From assembly GCA_907164885.2 (NCBI GenBank), contig OU015499.1, forward strand, positions 161,870,590 to 161,934,589: 64,000 nucleotides of DNA, read 5' to 3'. This stretch comes from Dolomedes plantarius (Eukaryota > Arthropoda > Arachnida > Araneae > Dolomedidae). The notes below the pieces were generated by a model that had not been told where the DNA came from, searched no databases, and was given only the letters and a program-made list of their open reading frames with translations. Position 1 is the first letter of the stretch, and each line of letters begins with the position of its first letter. The translations under genes were made by a program, and so were the position numbers. This document shows positions 52,589 to 62,599 of the stretch, one piece after another.

Positions 52589-53997
52589 CACTGCTGGCCA
52601 ACCAAATTGCAACACCAAGAAAGACAAGAGATATCACAACAAAATTTATTTTGTAGATAACATGTTGACCAAGTATAAAATGATTAAATTTATAGACTTC
52701 TGTGAAGTGTGGTTCCTGCCAAAATCAGTAGCCAGAGTAGCCGCCATTGTTGGAGATCACTGCTGCCACACGCCTCGGCATTGATTCGAAGAGACTTTGG
52801 ATGAGTTCTTGGGGTACAGCAGACCAAACAGCTTCCACACGTTGCCAAAGTTGATCTGCTGTGGCAGCTGGGGATGGAATCTGGGTCAATCGTAGAGCAA
52901 CCATGGACCACATGTTTTCTATCGGCGAAAGATCCGGAGAGCGAGGCGGCCAGGGAAGCAATACAATCTGGCGATTGACGAAGAACCGTTGGACAATGCG
53001 TGCCACGTGTGGTCGCGCATTATCCTGTTGAAATGTGGCTGTGGGCAAGCACTGAAGGTAAGGAAGGACAACTGGCTCCAACACCTCGGAGATGTAGCGC
53101 TGGCTGTTTAAAGTACCGACAATGCGTACTAGAGGTGTGCGAGAGTGATATCCAATACCGCCCCATACCATAATACCCGGTGCAGGACCAGTGTGGCGGT
53201 GCATAACGCAGCTGTTCAGCATCCTCTCTTCACGGTGTCTCCAGACTCGAATGCGACCATCGTGGTGTTGCAGACAGAAGCGTGACTCGTCAATAAAGAC
53301 AATTGCATTCCATTCTGCCGTCCACATCCTTCTGTCATCGCACCATTGGCGGCGGAGACGTCTGTGGTTCTGCGTCAAGGGTAGACAAAGCAATGGACGT
53401 CTTGCGGACAGACCACTCTGCTGTAAACGGCGTCGAATGGTACGCGCAGACACTGGATGATGCGTTACAGACTGCATGTGCTGTGCTATGGTTCGTGATG
53501 TGACTGAGCGATCCGTCACTGCCATGCGCATAATTTGACTGTCATCACGTGAAGTGGTGCGCTGAGGTGGATGCGATCGAACACGCCGGTCCGTCGTACC
53601 CTCCTGCATCCAACGATTACATATCCGCATTACAGTTGTTTGGTTTCGTCTAACACGACTACCGATTTCCCTGAAAGATAATCCACAATCTCGGTAGGAC
53701 ACTATCCTTCCTCTGTCGAACTCGGATACTTGATCAAAAGATGATCGCTGTTTTCGACGAGGCATAATTGATCGTTTCTTTGAAAAAACCACACGAAAAA
53801 CACAATTGTCGAACTTGAAATCGTCAAAATCTCCAAGCCTTAAATAGCGCTTTGAAGTGGTACCACAGGCGCTCGTGATGTGCGTCTGCGCTGAAATTCT
53901 AATCATTTGGATATCTCACCTTCGCTAATGCATGTTGTAAATTTCATGTTATTTGCATGTTTCCATCAGGGTGTTGCATTTACAGTGGCCAGCAGTG
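52589..53997 (-). mobile_element. Tc1-like transposon with open transposase (1409 bp)
   Basis: Ends CACTGCTGGCCAACCAAATT and (reversed) CACTGCTGGCCACTGTAAAT; further in, TTGCAACACC and GGTGTTGCA also pair. TA flanks (52587-52588, 53998-53999). It has a single uninterrupted transposase gene, so it is the best preserved transposon in the window. Confidence 0.9.
52725..53765 (-). CDS. Tc1-like (DD34E) transposase, apparently intact
   Basis: 346 residues from ATG at 53765 (MPRRKQRSSFDQVSEFDRGR), a usual length for Tc1 transposases. There are two helix-turn-helix subdomains (GLSFREIGSRVRRNQTTVMR; HPVSARTIRRRLQQSGLSAR) joined by a basic segment, then the DDE domain: VFIDESRF (Asp), TFQQDNARPH (Asp), SPDLSPIENMW (Glu), with the GGIGYHSRTPLV segment between. 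No stop or frameshift. The frame is open further upstream to 53906 but that part has no similarity to transposases, so the ATG is preferred. It could supply transposase in trans to the related dead copy at 45711 if expressed; that is inference. Confidence 0.9.
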   Translation of the reverse strand: MPRRKQRSSFDQVSEFDRGRIVSYRDCGLSFREIGSRVRRNQTTVMRICNRWMQEGTTDRRVRSHPPQRTTSRDDSQIMRMAVTDRSVTSRTIAQHMQSVTHHPVSARTIRRRLQQSGLSARRPLLCLPLTQNHRRLRRQWCDDRRMWTAEWNAIVFIDESRFCLQHHDGRIRVWRHREERMLNSCVMHRHTGPAPGIMVWGGIGYHSRTPLVRIVGTLNSQRYISEVLEPVVLPYLQCLPTATFQQDNARPHVARIVQRFFVNRQIVLLPWPPRSPDLSPIENMWSMVALRLTQIPSPAATADQLWQRVEAVWSAVPQELIQSLFESMPRRVAAVISNNGGYSGY

Positions 53998-54364
53998 TAT
54001 ATACTACAGTATGCCCACTAAAGTCTCTTCCTACCCTCTTAACTTCGGAACGGCTGCTGCTATATTCATAAAAGTAGTGTCTAGGTATAGTAACGTAGCC
54101 ATGCGCTACTGAATGAAACCACCTACCGCGCCACCTGGTGGAAAACTGCGGAGTTAGCATTCCTATCTCGAAAACGGAACGAGACAGGGGAAAAAGTGGT
54201 TTACAAAGTTGTAGAGCATCATCGATTTAATAAGAAAAGACACCCTGTGGACATTAATCCGAAGAATAAAGCTGTTAAAACACACATTTGTTTTTTCGTG
54301 ATATCCTACACTGTGACGTCACGAAACTTGAACGGAAGGAGAAATGATTATCTTTCGGGCGAAA

Positions 54365-54450
54365 CACGACAACCGCAATGTGCACAGTGGTATATCGCTT
54401 TTGATCCCCAAGCAGAAGGACCGCGGTTCAAACCTCGAGGGTTTCATCCT
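54365..54450 (+). mobile_element. tRNA-derived SINE head
   Basis: Box A-like TGCACAGTGGTATATCGC (54381) and box B-like GCGGTTCAAACC (54423) with tRNA-like spacing. No closed cloverleaf, so a SINE rather than a tRNA gene. Confidence 0.5.
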
Positions 54451-54648
54451 TGTGCTGATTGTCTTTATAAACAGAGTAGACAATACGTAGATGGTGTAAA
54501 ATAGTGTCACATCAATTCAACGCAACTTGCGCTTGGTGTTCGAAATTTTTGTAGTATGCAAATACGTAAGAAACGTCACGCCTGTTCACCTGAGACAGCT
54601 ATAAAAGAGACATCTTCTTGGGGTTGTAGTATGTTGATGATCGTAGTC

Positions 54649-55706
54649 ATGGCTGAGTATTCCAAAGCTGAATATTGTGAGACGGTTTTACTGTACGGTG
54701 AATGTGGACGCAAGGCACAATCAGCAGAAAGGTTGTACTGGCAACGTTTCCCTGGAGGCCTGAATCCTTCTCATCACACCATCCTAACTGTTGTAAAACG
54801 TTTAAGGGAGACAGGCTGCATTACTAGTCGACCTCGATCTTGCAGATCAGCTAAAGTAGGACGGCAAGATCAATCGGATGAGATATTAGCAAACGCCCTC
54901 GCATATCCGAAATGCAGCACAAGAGAGATCAGTCAACACTGTGGTCTCTCCAAAAGTCAGGTTTGGAAAATCCTAAGCGAATTAGGCGCTCATCCATACC
55001 GACCAACGCCTCAACAAGTTTTATTGGACGGGGATGCCGAACGACGTTATGCATGGTGCAACTTCGTCTTGAATCAGATACAGGTCCAGCTAACATTCTT
55101 GGCAGATAAGTGTGGATGGATGAGGCATGCTTTTCACGGAATGGTATGTACAATAGGCAAAGCACCCATTACTGTGCGATTGAACATCCTAGATGTTTTA
55201 CCGACGTTCGACATCAAATGCGGTATGCTATTAACGTTTGGTGTGCAATTTACAATAACAAGCTGATCGGCCCAATATTTTACAATGGCACGTTTACGGG
55301 TGCACGATATTTACAATTGTTACAGAACGTAATACCCGATTTTGTGGAGAACCTGCCGTTGTTTAATCTTAGGAATGTATGGTTTCAACACGACGGCGCG
55401 CCTGCTCATAAGACATCTCCAGTGAAGCAGTACCTCGTCAAGGAATTCGGGGACCAAATAATTGGGTATGGCGGTTTCGCAGAGTGGCCTCCACGTTCGC
55501 CTGATCTGACTCCACTGGACTTTTTCCTGTGGGGATACCTGAAACAGTAGGTGTATGCGACCCCTCCACAAACATTGCAGGACCTTAAACGACGCATTAC
55601 GGACGCTTGTGCCAACGTGTCACGCTCTATGCTCCAACGTGAGATTCAAACGAGGATCCAAATGTGTATTGCAGCTGACGGTGAGAAGTTTGAGCATCTC
55701 AAATAA
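54649..55706 (+). pseudogene. Mariner-like transposase (DUF4817-type family), one frameshift and one stop
   Basis: From ATG at 54649: MAEYSKAEYCETVLLYGECG ... HHTILTVVKRLRETGCI ... QHCGLSKSQVWKILSELGAH (helix-turn-helix part) to about 55120; a frameshift; then GWMDEACFSRNGMYNRQSTH (first acid), WFQHDGAPAHKTSPVKQYLV (second Asp), WPPRSPDLTPLDFFLWGYLK (third, Asp) in the next frame. A TAG at 55548 interrupts; the C-terminal part continues in frame to TAA at 55704-55706 (..ADGEKFEHLK). Same broad family as 39170-40266 but clearly diverged. Confidence 0.8.
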
Positions 55707-55931
55707 AGGTATATTGTTAAAATTCGTTGTTATTGTTCTTTCGCGGATCTTTTTGTCATGTCACAGTGTAGGAAATCACGAAAAAACAAATGCGCGTTTT
55801 AACCGTTGTAGTCTTCTCATTAATGTCCACAAGGTATATTTTCGTACTAAATCGATGCTTTTCTACAACTTTGTATATCACTTTTTTCTTTGCATCACAG
55901 AACCCTCGTGATGGCTGACAATCTTTCACGC

Positions 55932-56468
55932 CAGGGATTCTTTCATTCGAGTAATGCTTGCAGGCTAGCCCCTCGCTGCGTCAAATGCGGCGGCCCACAT
56001 CAAACCAACTCCGAGTTTTGCAAAAAGCTACCGGAGGAAGACTGTACTTGCGCCAATTGTGGTGGTCCCCACCCGGCGAATTATAGGAAATGTCCTAAAT
56101 TCCCGAACGGGAAAAAACCCAAGCGGCCCCAAACCAAACCGACCCAACGTGACTCAATTTCTCTCGGTGCCACAACTTTCATTCCCCCCCAGGTTAGGAA
56201 AACGGTCGATTCATCGAATTCCTACGCACAAATCATTGCGGGAAATAAGGAGCAAGCTCTTCCAATTATCCCTCCGAAAAACACTCCAGAATCTCCGGAG
56301 ATCGACTTCATTAATTACATCATGGCATTTGAAGCCAACTATGATAGGAAATTAATTTTAGCGGCATTCAGGGAAGCTCTGGACAATATCAGGAGTGCTT
56401 CGCACCCTATGGACAGAATTTTCCATCTCTACGAGAGCATTTGTAGGCTCTCAGCAGGCAAGGAATAA
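55932..56468 (+). pseudogene. LINE ORF1 (zinc-knuckle) fragment, 5'-truncated but open
   Basis: The frame is open through the insertion point and reads CRLAPRCVKCGGPHQTNSEF, then CTCANCGGPHPANYRKCPKF, two CCHC-type knuckles as in Jockey-like ORF1 proteins. A Pro/Lys-rich linker follows, and a C-terminal block (NYIMAFEANYDRKLILAAFR) before the stop. No frameshift or stop inside, so it is recent or under constraint. The start lies outside the insertion because of 5' truncation. Confidence 0.7.
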
Positions 56469-57116
56469 TTTCTTTTCCTTTTTTCCAATTTCGTCAATCG
56501 GCTCATGCTGATTTTCTGTAAAGGGTCCTCTCCGTTTTTATAACTTATTAATTTTCCGTTACTGCTCCTGTCCTCATTTGGACTCGCGACCTGATCGACC
56601 GTCCTCCTTACCTCGCCTGACTCCAATCCTTGTTTTTCTCCACATTAATCTAATTTTTATTCTTCTCTCCCCTCCTGTTAATTTCTAATCTCCCTTCTTT
56701 TGGAAACTCGTCTTTTGTTTTCTCCTGACGCCGATAGATGGCGCCAGCGAGGCAACCTTTTTCCCCTTCCCTCCCGTTCGAGCTCCCCGCTCTCTTAACT
56801 TCTTTATTCGGTATCGAAGCTACTGCTTCCCCCTAAATTGCCTGATCATCGTCAAGGTTTATGTTCTCTTGAACTGCTAGATATCGTCTCCCACCTACAC
56901 TGTGGTGGAGCGGAATTTCTCACGTCGGCTTATACCAACCTGCTTGGTTGTAGCCTGAGCGTTATTCTAAATTCGTTGCTTTGGCATCTTAAGTTCGGAT
57001 ATGCCAATTCATGTTTTTTTAAAAATAAAAATTTTTTCTCATTCCGCATTGGAGCTTAAAGCGACGCTTTCAGCGCCGCTAGGTTCTCCTTGAAACGATC
57101 ACCTTGACCTTGACCT
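55932..57116 (+). mobile_element. Retroposon with 16-bp target duplication and (ACCTTG)n tail
   Basis: TGACAATCTTTCACGC occurs at 55916-55931 and 57117-57132, and the inserted 1185 bp ends in ACCTTGACCTTGACCTTGAC-type repeats, so it is a complete retrotransposition event. The 5' part is a LINE ORF1 fragment; after its stop, 600 bp of pyrimidine-rich non-coding sequence runs to the tail with no ORF2 (endonuclease/RT) at all. Confidence 0.8.
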
Positions 57117-57339
57117 TGACAATCTTTCACGCTGGACATCAGAGGATAGCCCATTTCACCTCCAGGTTTATGATTTATATCATGATAGGTACCAATGATG
57201 TTAGAATTTGAATATTTTAAATTGAAACTAGTGACGATGTTAAAGCACATAATATTTTTGAATATTACCTAATATGAAAATGATGCCCATTTACTTAATT
57301 AAGGGTAATAACAAGTTGTTTTGAGTTGTTTAATTTATG

Positions 57340-58460
57340 ATATTTTTAAGTACGAATGAGACTGGAGTCATCAGATTTTGTCTGTGGTGTATAGTGTTCT
57401 TCGTTCAACTCTGAGAGCGTCGATTACACCTTGAAAGTCTTTTACAAGAGCATGTACTGCTTCGGACTTAGCAGACCATCGAGTATCACTGGTTCCTTTT
57501 ATATTCGTTTCTGTGTGTTTCTTTCATGCCTTCCCACCGTTGTGTTGATGAAACAAAATAGGTGTATAATCAATGGATTATTTCATATACGTTCGCTGTT
57601 TCAGGAGATGTTGATGCTGTATGCAGTCCCACCAGATTCAAGGAGTGGGCTGTGCACGGGACAAAAGTTGCTCATGGGTTCATATCCAAGAACCTAGCTT
57701 CAACTCCTATATAAACATCACACATGTTCGACCATTATCATATGTTTGGGTTCGACAATTTCCTATTTCTAACCCATCTTCCAACTTATGAAACATTGTA
57801 TCTGCCAAGTACTCCCCAGATTTTCAAATAACTGCTATAAATTCACTGAAGCTTTCTCTGATATCAAATTAGCCATTTTCATCCTTAGTAACACATCGGA
57901 TTTGTTGGCTCATTTGTTATGTTTGTGATTTATCAGGTGTGCAATCAAACAATACTGAGTAGTACTTTGCGCGATATGTCATTCAGTACCTTCTTTCGAA
58001 CACGATCTCCCATCATTTCAATGAAACTGTACCACTTGCAAAATTCAATAAAAATTACAATTTTCAAGCGGACGCACCGACAGGTGACAGCGACAAGTTT
58101 GCAAGTGTCACTATCTCTCCCCGTCTCTCCTAATCTCTATGAGTCTCGGGCCACCCTCCCCTCCCCTAGATATCTGCTTGTTTCTCGGCAATGAAACATT
58201 CTCTGCAAATCGCATCAACGCAATTAGCGCTCTTATGTCACTGAAATACGCTTGTTTTACTCGTACGTAAAGCAAGGATTTTAGTTTACTTTCTGCAATT
58301 AAAAGTTTAATAAAACCCCACCAGTACAAAAAGAAAATGATCTGAGGATATCTAAATTTTGTTTTATTTATATTTTTATGGCACTATAAAATTATCAAAA
58401 AAGGAAAAAAAAATTCAATCCCTTCTTGCTCCCCTCAATCCGGTACTGGCCCTTGATAGC
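57340..58460 (-). pseudogene. hAT transposase (DUF4371 type), 5' and middle remnants
   Basis: Minus strand: FCKWYSFIEMMGDRVRKKVL NDISRKVLLSIV-like text (57930-58060); FDIRESFSEFIAVI and DTMFHKLEDGLEIGNCRTQT then YDNGRTCVMF (57720-57880); HEQLLSRAQPTP corresponding to the PCA.H.L.L motif (57620-57680); and TRWSAKSEAV-like text (57440-57490). Stops throughout. The 5' terminus is seen near 58436-58455 as (reversed) CAAGGGCCAGTACCGGAT. Complements in part the 3' remnant at 20175-20870. Confidence 0.55.
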
Positions 58461-58509
58461 TGAAAATTATAATAAAGAGATAAAAAATTCCTACGGACCG
58501 ATTTGGGAA

Positions 58510-58945
58510 AAAAGAAAATTTGATATCTGCCAATATGAAAAATCTATTAGATATAGAACCCGTTAGAAAATCGGATGATCTAACACCTTTAAGAAATTTG
58601 TATGATAATTTAGAAATCCAAATAAGAAGTTTAGAAAGTCTTACGGTTACTGAAGATTCATATGGCTGTTTATTGTGTCCCCTTCAACTTAAAGCAATAC
58701 CAAATGGTTTAGTTCTAGAATTTAACCGTAGGAAGGATTCAGAAAGTGAAACTTACGCCCGATCAGTGTTCGATGAGCGTAGGTGAAAAAATGAATTCAT
58801 TACGTAAAGCAGGCAGATGTTTCAAATGCTTAGCGAAGTACCATATTGCTTCAAAGTGTGAAAATAAAATAAAATGTAAAAATTGCAATCGGGATAATCA
58901 TAGCCGTTCAGAATCGGCGTTAAGCTATAGGTCCCGGTCGAATTA
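58510..58945 (+). pseudogene. BEL/Pao retrotransposon gag fragment
   Basis: 58535-58785: LLDIEPVRKSDDLTPLRNLY, LEIQIRSLESLTVTEDSYGC and LLCPLQLKAIPNGLVLEFNR match the DUF1759 gag region of BEL/Pao elements. A frameshift near 58760 follows, then AGRCFKCLAKYHIASKC (CCHC knuckle, C-x2-C-x4-H-x4-C) and CKNCNRDNHSRSE, in which the last Cys is lost. pol and LTRs are absent. Confidence 0.65.
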
Positions 58946-58989
58946 GCCCTCGCGTAGTAAAAAATGACCATAGCGCTCCAAACCAACAT

Positions 58990-59275
58990 GTATAAATACG
59001 TGGGTCATTTCAGAAGTAATGCAAACTTAATTAGTTTTTTTATACCTACTTTATTTCTGACGATTTCTCTGGACAGTCCTTCTATATACCCCCCTGCTTC
59101 TCAAAACAGAGTCCTAACATCTAGGAAATTATTCATTCCCTGCTGCATGCTACTTTTATTGAGTCCTCTAATGACTCGGGTAGCGGCTGAGGTAAGCTCT
59201 TCTGGGGTGGAAAAACGTTGACTGCAAATGTTTCAACAACAGTGCAATGTCCAGTCGTTTCTGTTTTTGCTTAGA
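58990..59275 (-). pseudogene. Possible mariner-like transposase C-terminal remnant
   Basis: On the minus strand with frame changes: a block reading SLPQPLPESLEDSIKVACSR, then a segment with ..FLDVRTLFWEAGGYIEG.. style. The left side starts TACGTGGGTCATTTCAGAAG, which resembles mariner ends. No catalytic motifs are visible. Weak. Confidence 0.3.
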
Positions 59276-59639
59276 TGTCCATCAGTGAGGAACCCACCGA
59301 GCACAAAAAATCAATTTTATATGTGATCTTTGATTACCCGATCTTTGATTACCACTCACATTAACCGAGACATCTGCAAAATCCTTTTAAAAAATGTCAC
59401 TTCAAAACAAAACACGTGAGAAAACTTTCACAGACAAATATTCCTCTAGTCCTCAACAGCAAATGGCGAAATTTCTTTTATTGTATCATACTGGAAGAAA
59501 TGGCTCCGTCTTGCGCATTACTTTTGAAAAGACCCTCTTATCTTGCAAGATACAGTAGTCAATTATTCAAGAGACGTGACTTGGTGTAACTTATGAACAT
59601 TTGTCAAGAGATGAGTTCCAAATTAAAATTATATATTTG
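59276..59639. other. Non-coding spacer
   Basis: No gene or repeat end that I can support. TTGATTACC-type short direct repeat (GATCTTTGATTACC) at 59325-59350. Confidence 0.4.
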
Positions 59640-60299
59640 ATACATAAAAATTTGAGACGATATCTAATATAAAAGCATAATTACATGCTCCATGCGTGAA
59701 ATACTATTTTGGCTGCACATTACGAAAAAACCCTTCTAATATAAGCTAAATTACTTTAAAATAATTAAAAGAGAGCCAAAAACGAAAATTAATTGAATCG
59801 GGATATGAAGCTATAAAATATTTATTTATATATTGTACACATATATATCCCATTTACAGAACACTGCAGATGTACACAAAAGCAGTTAAATCTTAAAAAT
59901 TTAAATTTGATATTAGACAAAAACAAAAACCAGAAGTATTGCATACGTGACATTTCAAGACAACCGTTCCGGCAATTTAAACAAGTATGACAAGCTTTTT
60001 ACTCCAATCACTTGGGTAGAAAAAGTATCCCATGGGTTGATACTGATAGCGTATTGATGTATTTAAAAATATTTACAAAAGAAGAGTACTGTCATAAAAC
60101 ACCACATTCCAAAATATAATTACGTGCGATATCGCCTTTAAATAAACACCGTCAAAACTGAGTTTGAATTTGATTTTGAAGGATATTTTCCCCACGGTGG
60201 GACAAAAAATTGTTTCATACGATACTAGAAAGTGGGTTACATACCTGAAAGGGTAGGGTGATGCGTTTTTAAAGCCCATTGGAAAAAATGTTTTTTCTT

Positions 60300-60541
60300 A
60301 CACAGTGAGGACGAAAGATTTCTCTTCTGTGTGGGTACGAATATTATTTACATAATAGAGTTCAGAAACTCTTTTCTTAGATTTAGTGCACACCAAGTCA
60401 TCCTCGATGGACAAGGAGATGCGTTTTAAACTTCCCCTGGAAAGAAAATCTTTTGTCACATACACTGCATGCGAAAGGTTTCTCTCGTACGTGGGTGCAG
60501 AGATGTGTATTTTTAAACAACTCTGCCCAGAAAGCTTTTTC
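60300..60541 (-). pseudogene. Decayed 3' fingers of ZNF copy 3
   Basis: After the stop at 60542, degenerate units follow on the minus strand: THVREKPFACSVCDKRFSFQ then GKFKTHLLVH (about 60400-60500) and a more decayed one near 60310. Same position as the decayed tails of copies 1 and 2. Confidence 0.6.
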
Positions 60542-62137
60542 TCACAGAGTACAGGCGAAAGGTTTCTCCCCTGTGTGGATGTGCAGATGTCTTCTTAAAT
60601 GACCCTGTTGAGAAAATCTTCTCTCACATACCGTGCAGGCGAAAGGTTTTTCCCCTGTGTGGGTGCGGAGATGTGTTTTTAACTCATCCTGCCGTGAAAA
60701 ATTTTTCTCACATACCGTGCAGACGAAAGGTTTTTCTCCTGTGTGGGTGCGGAGATGTGTTTTTAACTCATCCTGCCGAGAAAATTTTTTTTCACATAAA
60801 GTACAGGCAAAAGGTCTCTCTCCTGTGTGGGTGCGGAGATGTCTTCTTAAATGACCATCTAGAGAAAATCTTTTCTCACATGCCAAGCAGGCGAAAGGTT
60901 TATCTCCTGTGTGGGTGCGGAGATGTCTTTCTAAAGGATCCCGTTGAGAAAATTTTTTCGCACACACAGTGCAGGCGAACGGTTTTTCTCCTGTGTGGAT
61001 GTGCAGATGTCTTCTTAATTGACCCTGTTGAGAAAATCTTCTCTCACATACCGTGCAGACGAAAGGTCTTTCTCCTGTGTGGGTGCGGAGATGTGTTTCT
61101 AAAGTATCCTGTCGAGAAAATTTTTTCTCACATACCGTGCAGGCGAAAGGTTTTTCTCCTGTGTGGGTGCGGAGATGTGTTTTTAACTCATCCTGCCGAG
61201 AAAATCTTTTCTCACATAAAGTACAGGCGAAAGGTCTCTCTCCTGTATGGGTGCGGAGATGTCTTCTTAAATGACAATGTAGAGAAAATCTTTTCTCACA
61301 TACCAAGCAGGCGACAGGTTTATCTGCTGTGTGGGTGCGGAGATGTCTTTCTAAAGGACCCCGTTGAGAAAATTTTTTCGCACACACAGTGCAGGCGAAA
61401 GGTTTCTCTCCTGTGTGGATGCGGATATGTCTTATTAAATGACCCTGTTGAGAAAATCTCTTCTCACATACCGTGCAGGCGAAAGGTTTATCTCCTGTGT
61501 GGGTGCGGAGATGCGATTCTAAATGACCCTGTTGAGAAAATCTGTACTCACATACCGTGCAGGCGAAGGCTTTTTCTCTTGTGTGGGAGCGGAGATGTGT
61601 TTTTAACGCATCCTGCCGAGAAAAGCTTTTCTTACATACAGTACAGGCGAAAGGCCTCTCTCCTGTGTGGGTGCGAAGATGCGTTTTTAAATGACCCTGT
61701 CGAGAAAAAGTTTTCTCGCATACAGTGCAAGCGAAAGGCATCTCTCCTGTGTGGACGCGGAGATGTCTTCTTAAATGACCTTGTTGAGAAAATCTCTTCT
61801 GACATACCATGCAGACAAAAGGTTTATCTCCTGTGTGGGTGCGGAGATGTCTTTCTAAAGTACCCTGTTGAAAAAATCTTTTCCCACATACCGTGCAGGC
61901 GAAAGGTTTATCTCCTGTGTGGGTGTGGAGATGACTTTTTAATTCACTCTGTGTAATAAACCTTTTCGCACATACAGTGCAGGCGAAAGGTTTATATCCT
62001 GTGTGGATGCGGAGATGTCTTCTTAAATTACCCTGTTGAGAAAATCTTTTGTCACATACCGTGCAGGCGAAAGGTTTATCTCCCGTGTTGGTTCGGAGAT
62101 GTCTTATTAAATTTCTCTGTACATCAAATCTTTGCAT
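60542..62137 (-). CDS. C2H2 zinc-finger protein, copy 3 (18 complete fingers)
   Basis: 531 residues from ATG at 62137. It opens inside a damaged finger (MQRFDVQRNLIRHLRTN, final His changed to Asn), then 18 complete C2H2 fingers in a strict 28-residue period, then FACTL and a stop where another finger starts. Predicted nuclear DNA-binding protein. Many linkers are TGDKP, TGERP or TADKP. Fingers 9-13 and 14-18 are near-copies in the same order, a 420-bp tandem duplication (60980-61399 and 60560-60979). Finger 4 with its TGEMP linker is identical in protein to finger 11 of copy 2. The leader upstream is broken, so translation from the ATG at 62137 would give a protein without it. Gene or pseudogene is undecided. 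Confidence 0.75.
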   Translation of the reverse strand: MQRFDVQRNLIRHLRTNTGDKPFACTVCDKRFSQQGNLRRHLRIHTGYKPFACTVCAKRFITQSELKSHLHTHTGDKPFACTVCGKRFFQQGTLERHLRTHTGDKPFVCMVCQKRFSQQGHLRRHLRVHTGEMPFACTVCEKTFSRQGHLKTHLRTHTGERPFACTVCKKSFSRQDALKTHLRSHTREKAFACTVCEYRFSQQGHLESHLRTHTGDKPFACTVCEKRFSQQGHLIRHIRIHTGEKPFACTVCAKKFSQRGPLERHLRTHTADKPVACLVCEKRFSLHCHLRRHLRTHTGERPFACTLCEKRFSRQDELKTHLRTHTGEKPFACTVCEKKFSRQDTLETHLRTHTGERPFVCTVCERRFSQQGQLRRHLHIHTGEKPFACTVCAKKFSQRDPLERHLRTHTGDKPFACLACEKRFSLDGHLRRHLRTHTGERPFACTLCEKKFSRQDELKTHLRTHTGEKPFVCTVCEKNFSRQDELKTHLRTHTGEKPFACTVCERRFSQQGHLRRHLHIHTGEKPFACTL

Positions 62138-62511
62138 GAGAAAAGGCTCTCTCCTGTGTGGGTACAGGAAGTAATATCAGCAGTGTGGTAGGAATGATGC
62201 ATATATAAGAAGGCCGACTGTGAAAATCTTGTGTCACAAAAATTTCCTCGGTGCGAGAAAGAATCTGTGCGCTGCAACTTTTTGTATTTAGACTAATTCT
62301 ACATGTGTTTCACGGAGAGAATTCATGTTCCGTTTTAATAAGGTTTGGCTTTCGTTGGAAGGCTCTTTTAGACTTGAAATGCACATTTCCTTTTCTGGCA
62401 TGCTGACGTTTCTGTACACGAGAAAACTAACTGCTAGATATACGTTGTACTTCAAAACTTGTAGACACCTCAAACATTCTAGTATCTTATCGTACAATCT
62501 GTACCGAGCAC
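62138..62511 (-). pseudogene. 5' leader of ZNF copy 3 exon, broken
   Basis: A splice acceptor (TTTTTCTCCTGTCTTTACAG, minus strand) ends at 62512. The leader aligns with that of copy 1: SCSAQILSRTEEIF corresponds to KCSSAQIPFRTEEEIF, and LYMHHSYHT to LNMHHSYHT. It carries a TGA in the part matching CTPYETC, a deletion in the first finger, and another small deletion just before 62137. A short ATG frame (MPEKEMCISSLKEPSNESQT...) is also partly matched in another frame of copy 1 (MPAEQMSCISS). Confidence 0.6.
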
Positions 62512-62537
62512 CTGTAAAGACAGGAGAAAAAATTGAA

Positions 62538-62539
<2 letters not shown>

Positions 62540-62596
<57 letters not shown>
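62540..62596. repeat. (TA)n microsatellite
   Basis: Uninterrupted AT run just upstream (in gene orientation) of the ZNF copy 3 exon, within the presumed intron. Confidence 0.9.

Positions 62597-62599
<3 letters not shown>

Larger units (their letters stand above)
54190..55895 (+). mobile_element. Mariner-like transposon with ~150-bp inverted repeats
   Basis: Left 54190-54340 and right 55765-55895 are imperfect inverted repeats: shared phrases include ACAAAGTTGTAGA, TGTGGACATTAAT, CATTTGTTTTTTCGTGAT and TCCTACACTGTGACGTCA. Exact outer ends and the TA are not certain. A SINE lies between the left repeat and the transposase. Confidence 0.75.
59640..62540 (-). repeat. Segmental duplication unit D, inverted (with ZNF copy 3)
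   Basis: In reverse complement this matches the ZNF exon and 3' flank of units A/B: for example the stretch near 59690-59740 corresponds to 7020-7060 and 36650-36690, and 60200-60260 corresponds to 36100-36150. The intron side matches only around the splice acceptor. Divergence from A and B looks greater than that between A and B. Confidence 0.75.

Noticed and set aside
53766..53906. N-terminal extension of the intact Tc1 transposase
   Set aside because: Open but lacks a transposase-like sequence and an ATG in a suitable context; the ATG at 53765 starts the usual MPRR-type N-terminus.
60673..61956. 427-residue open frame on the plus strand (repeats of [20 protein letters not shown])
   Set aside because: It is the complement of ZNF copy 3. 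The 84-bp period and lack of stops come from the zinc-finger codons; similar antisense frames lie opposite copies 1 and 2.
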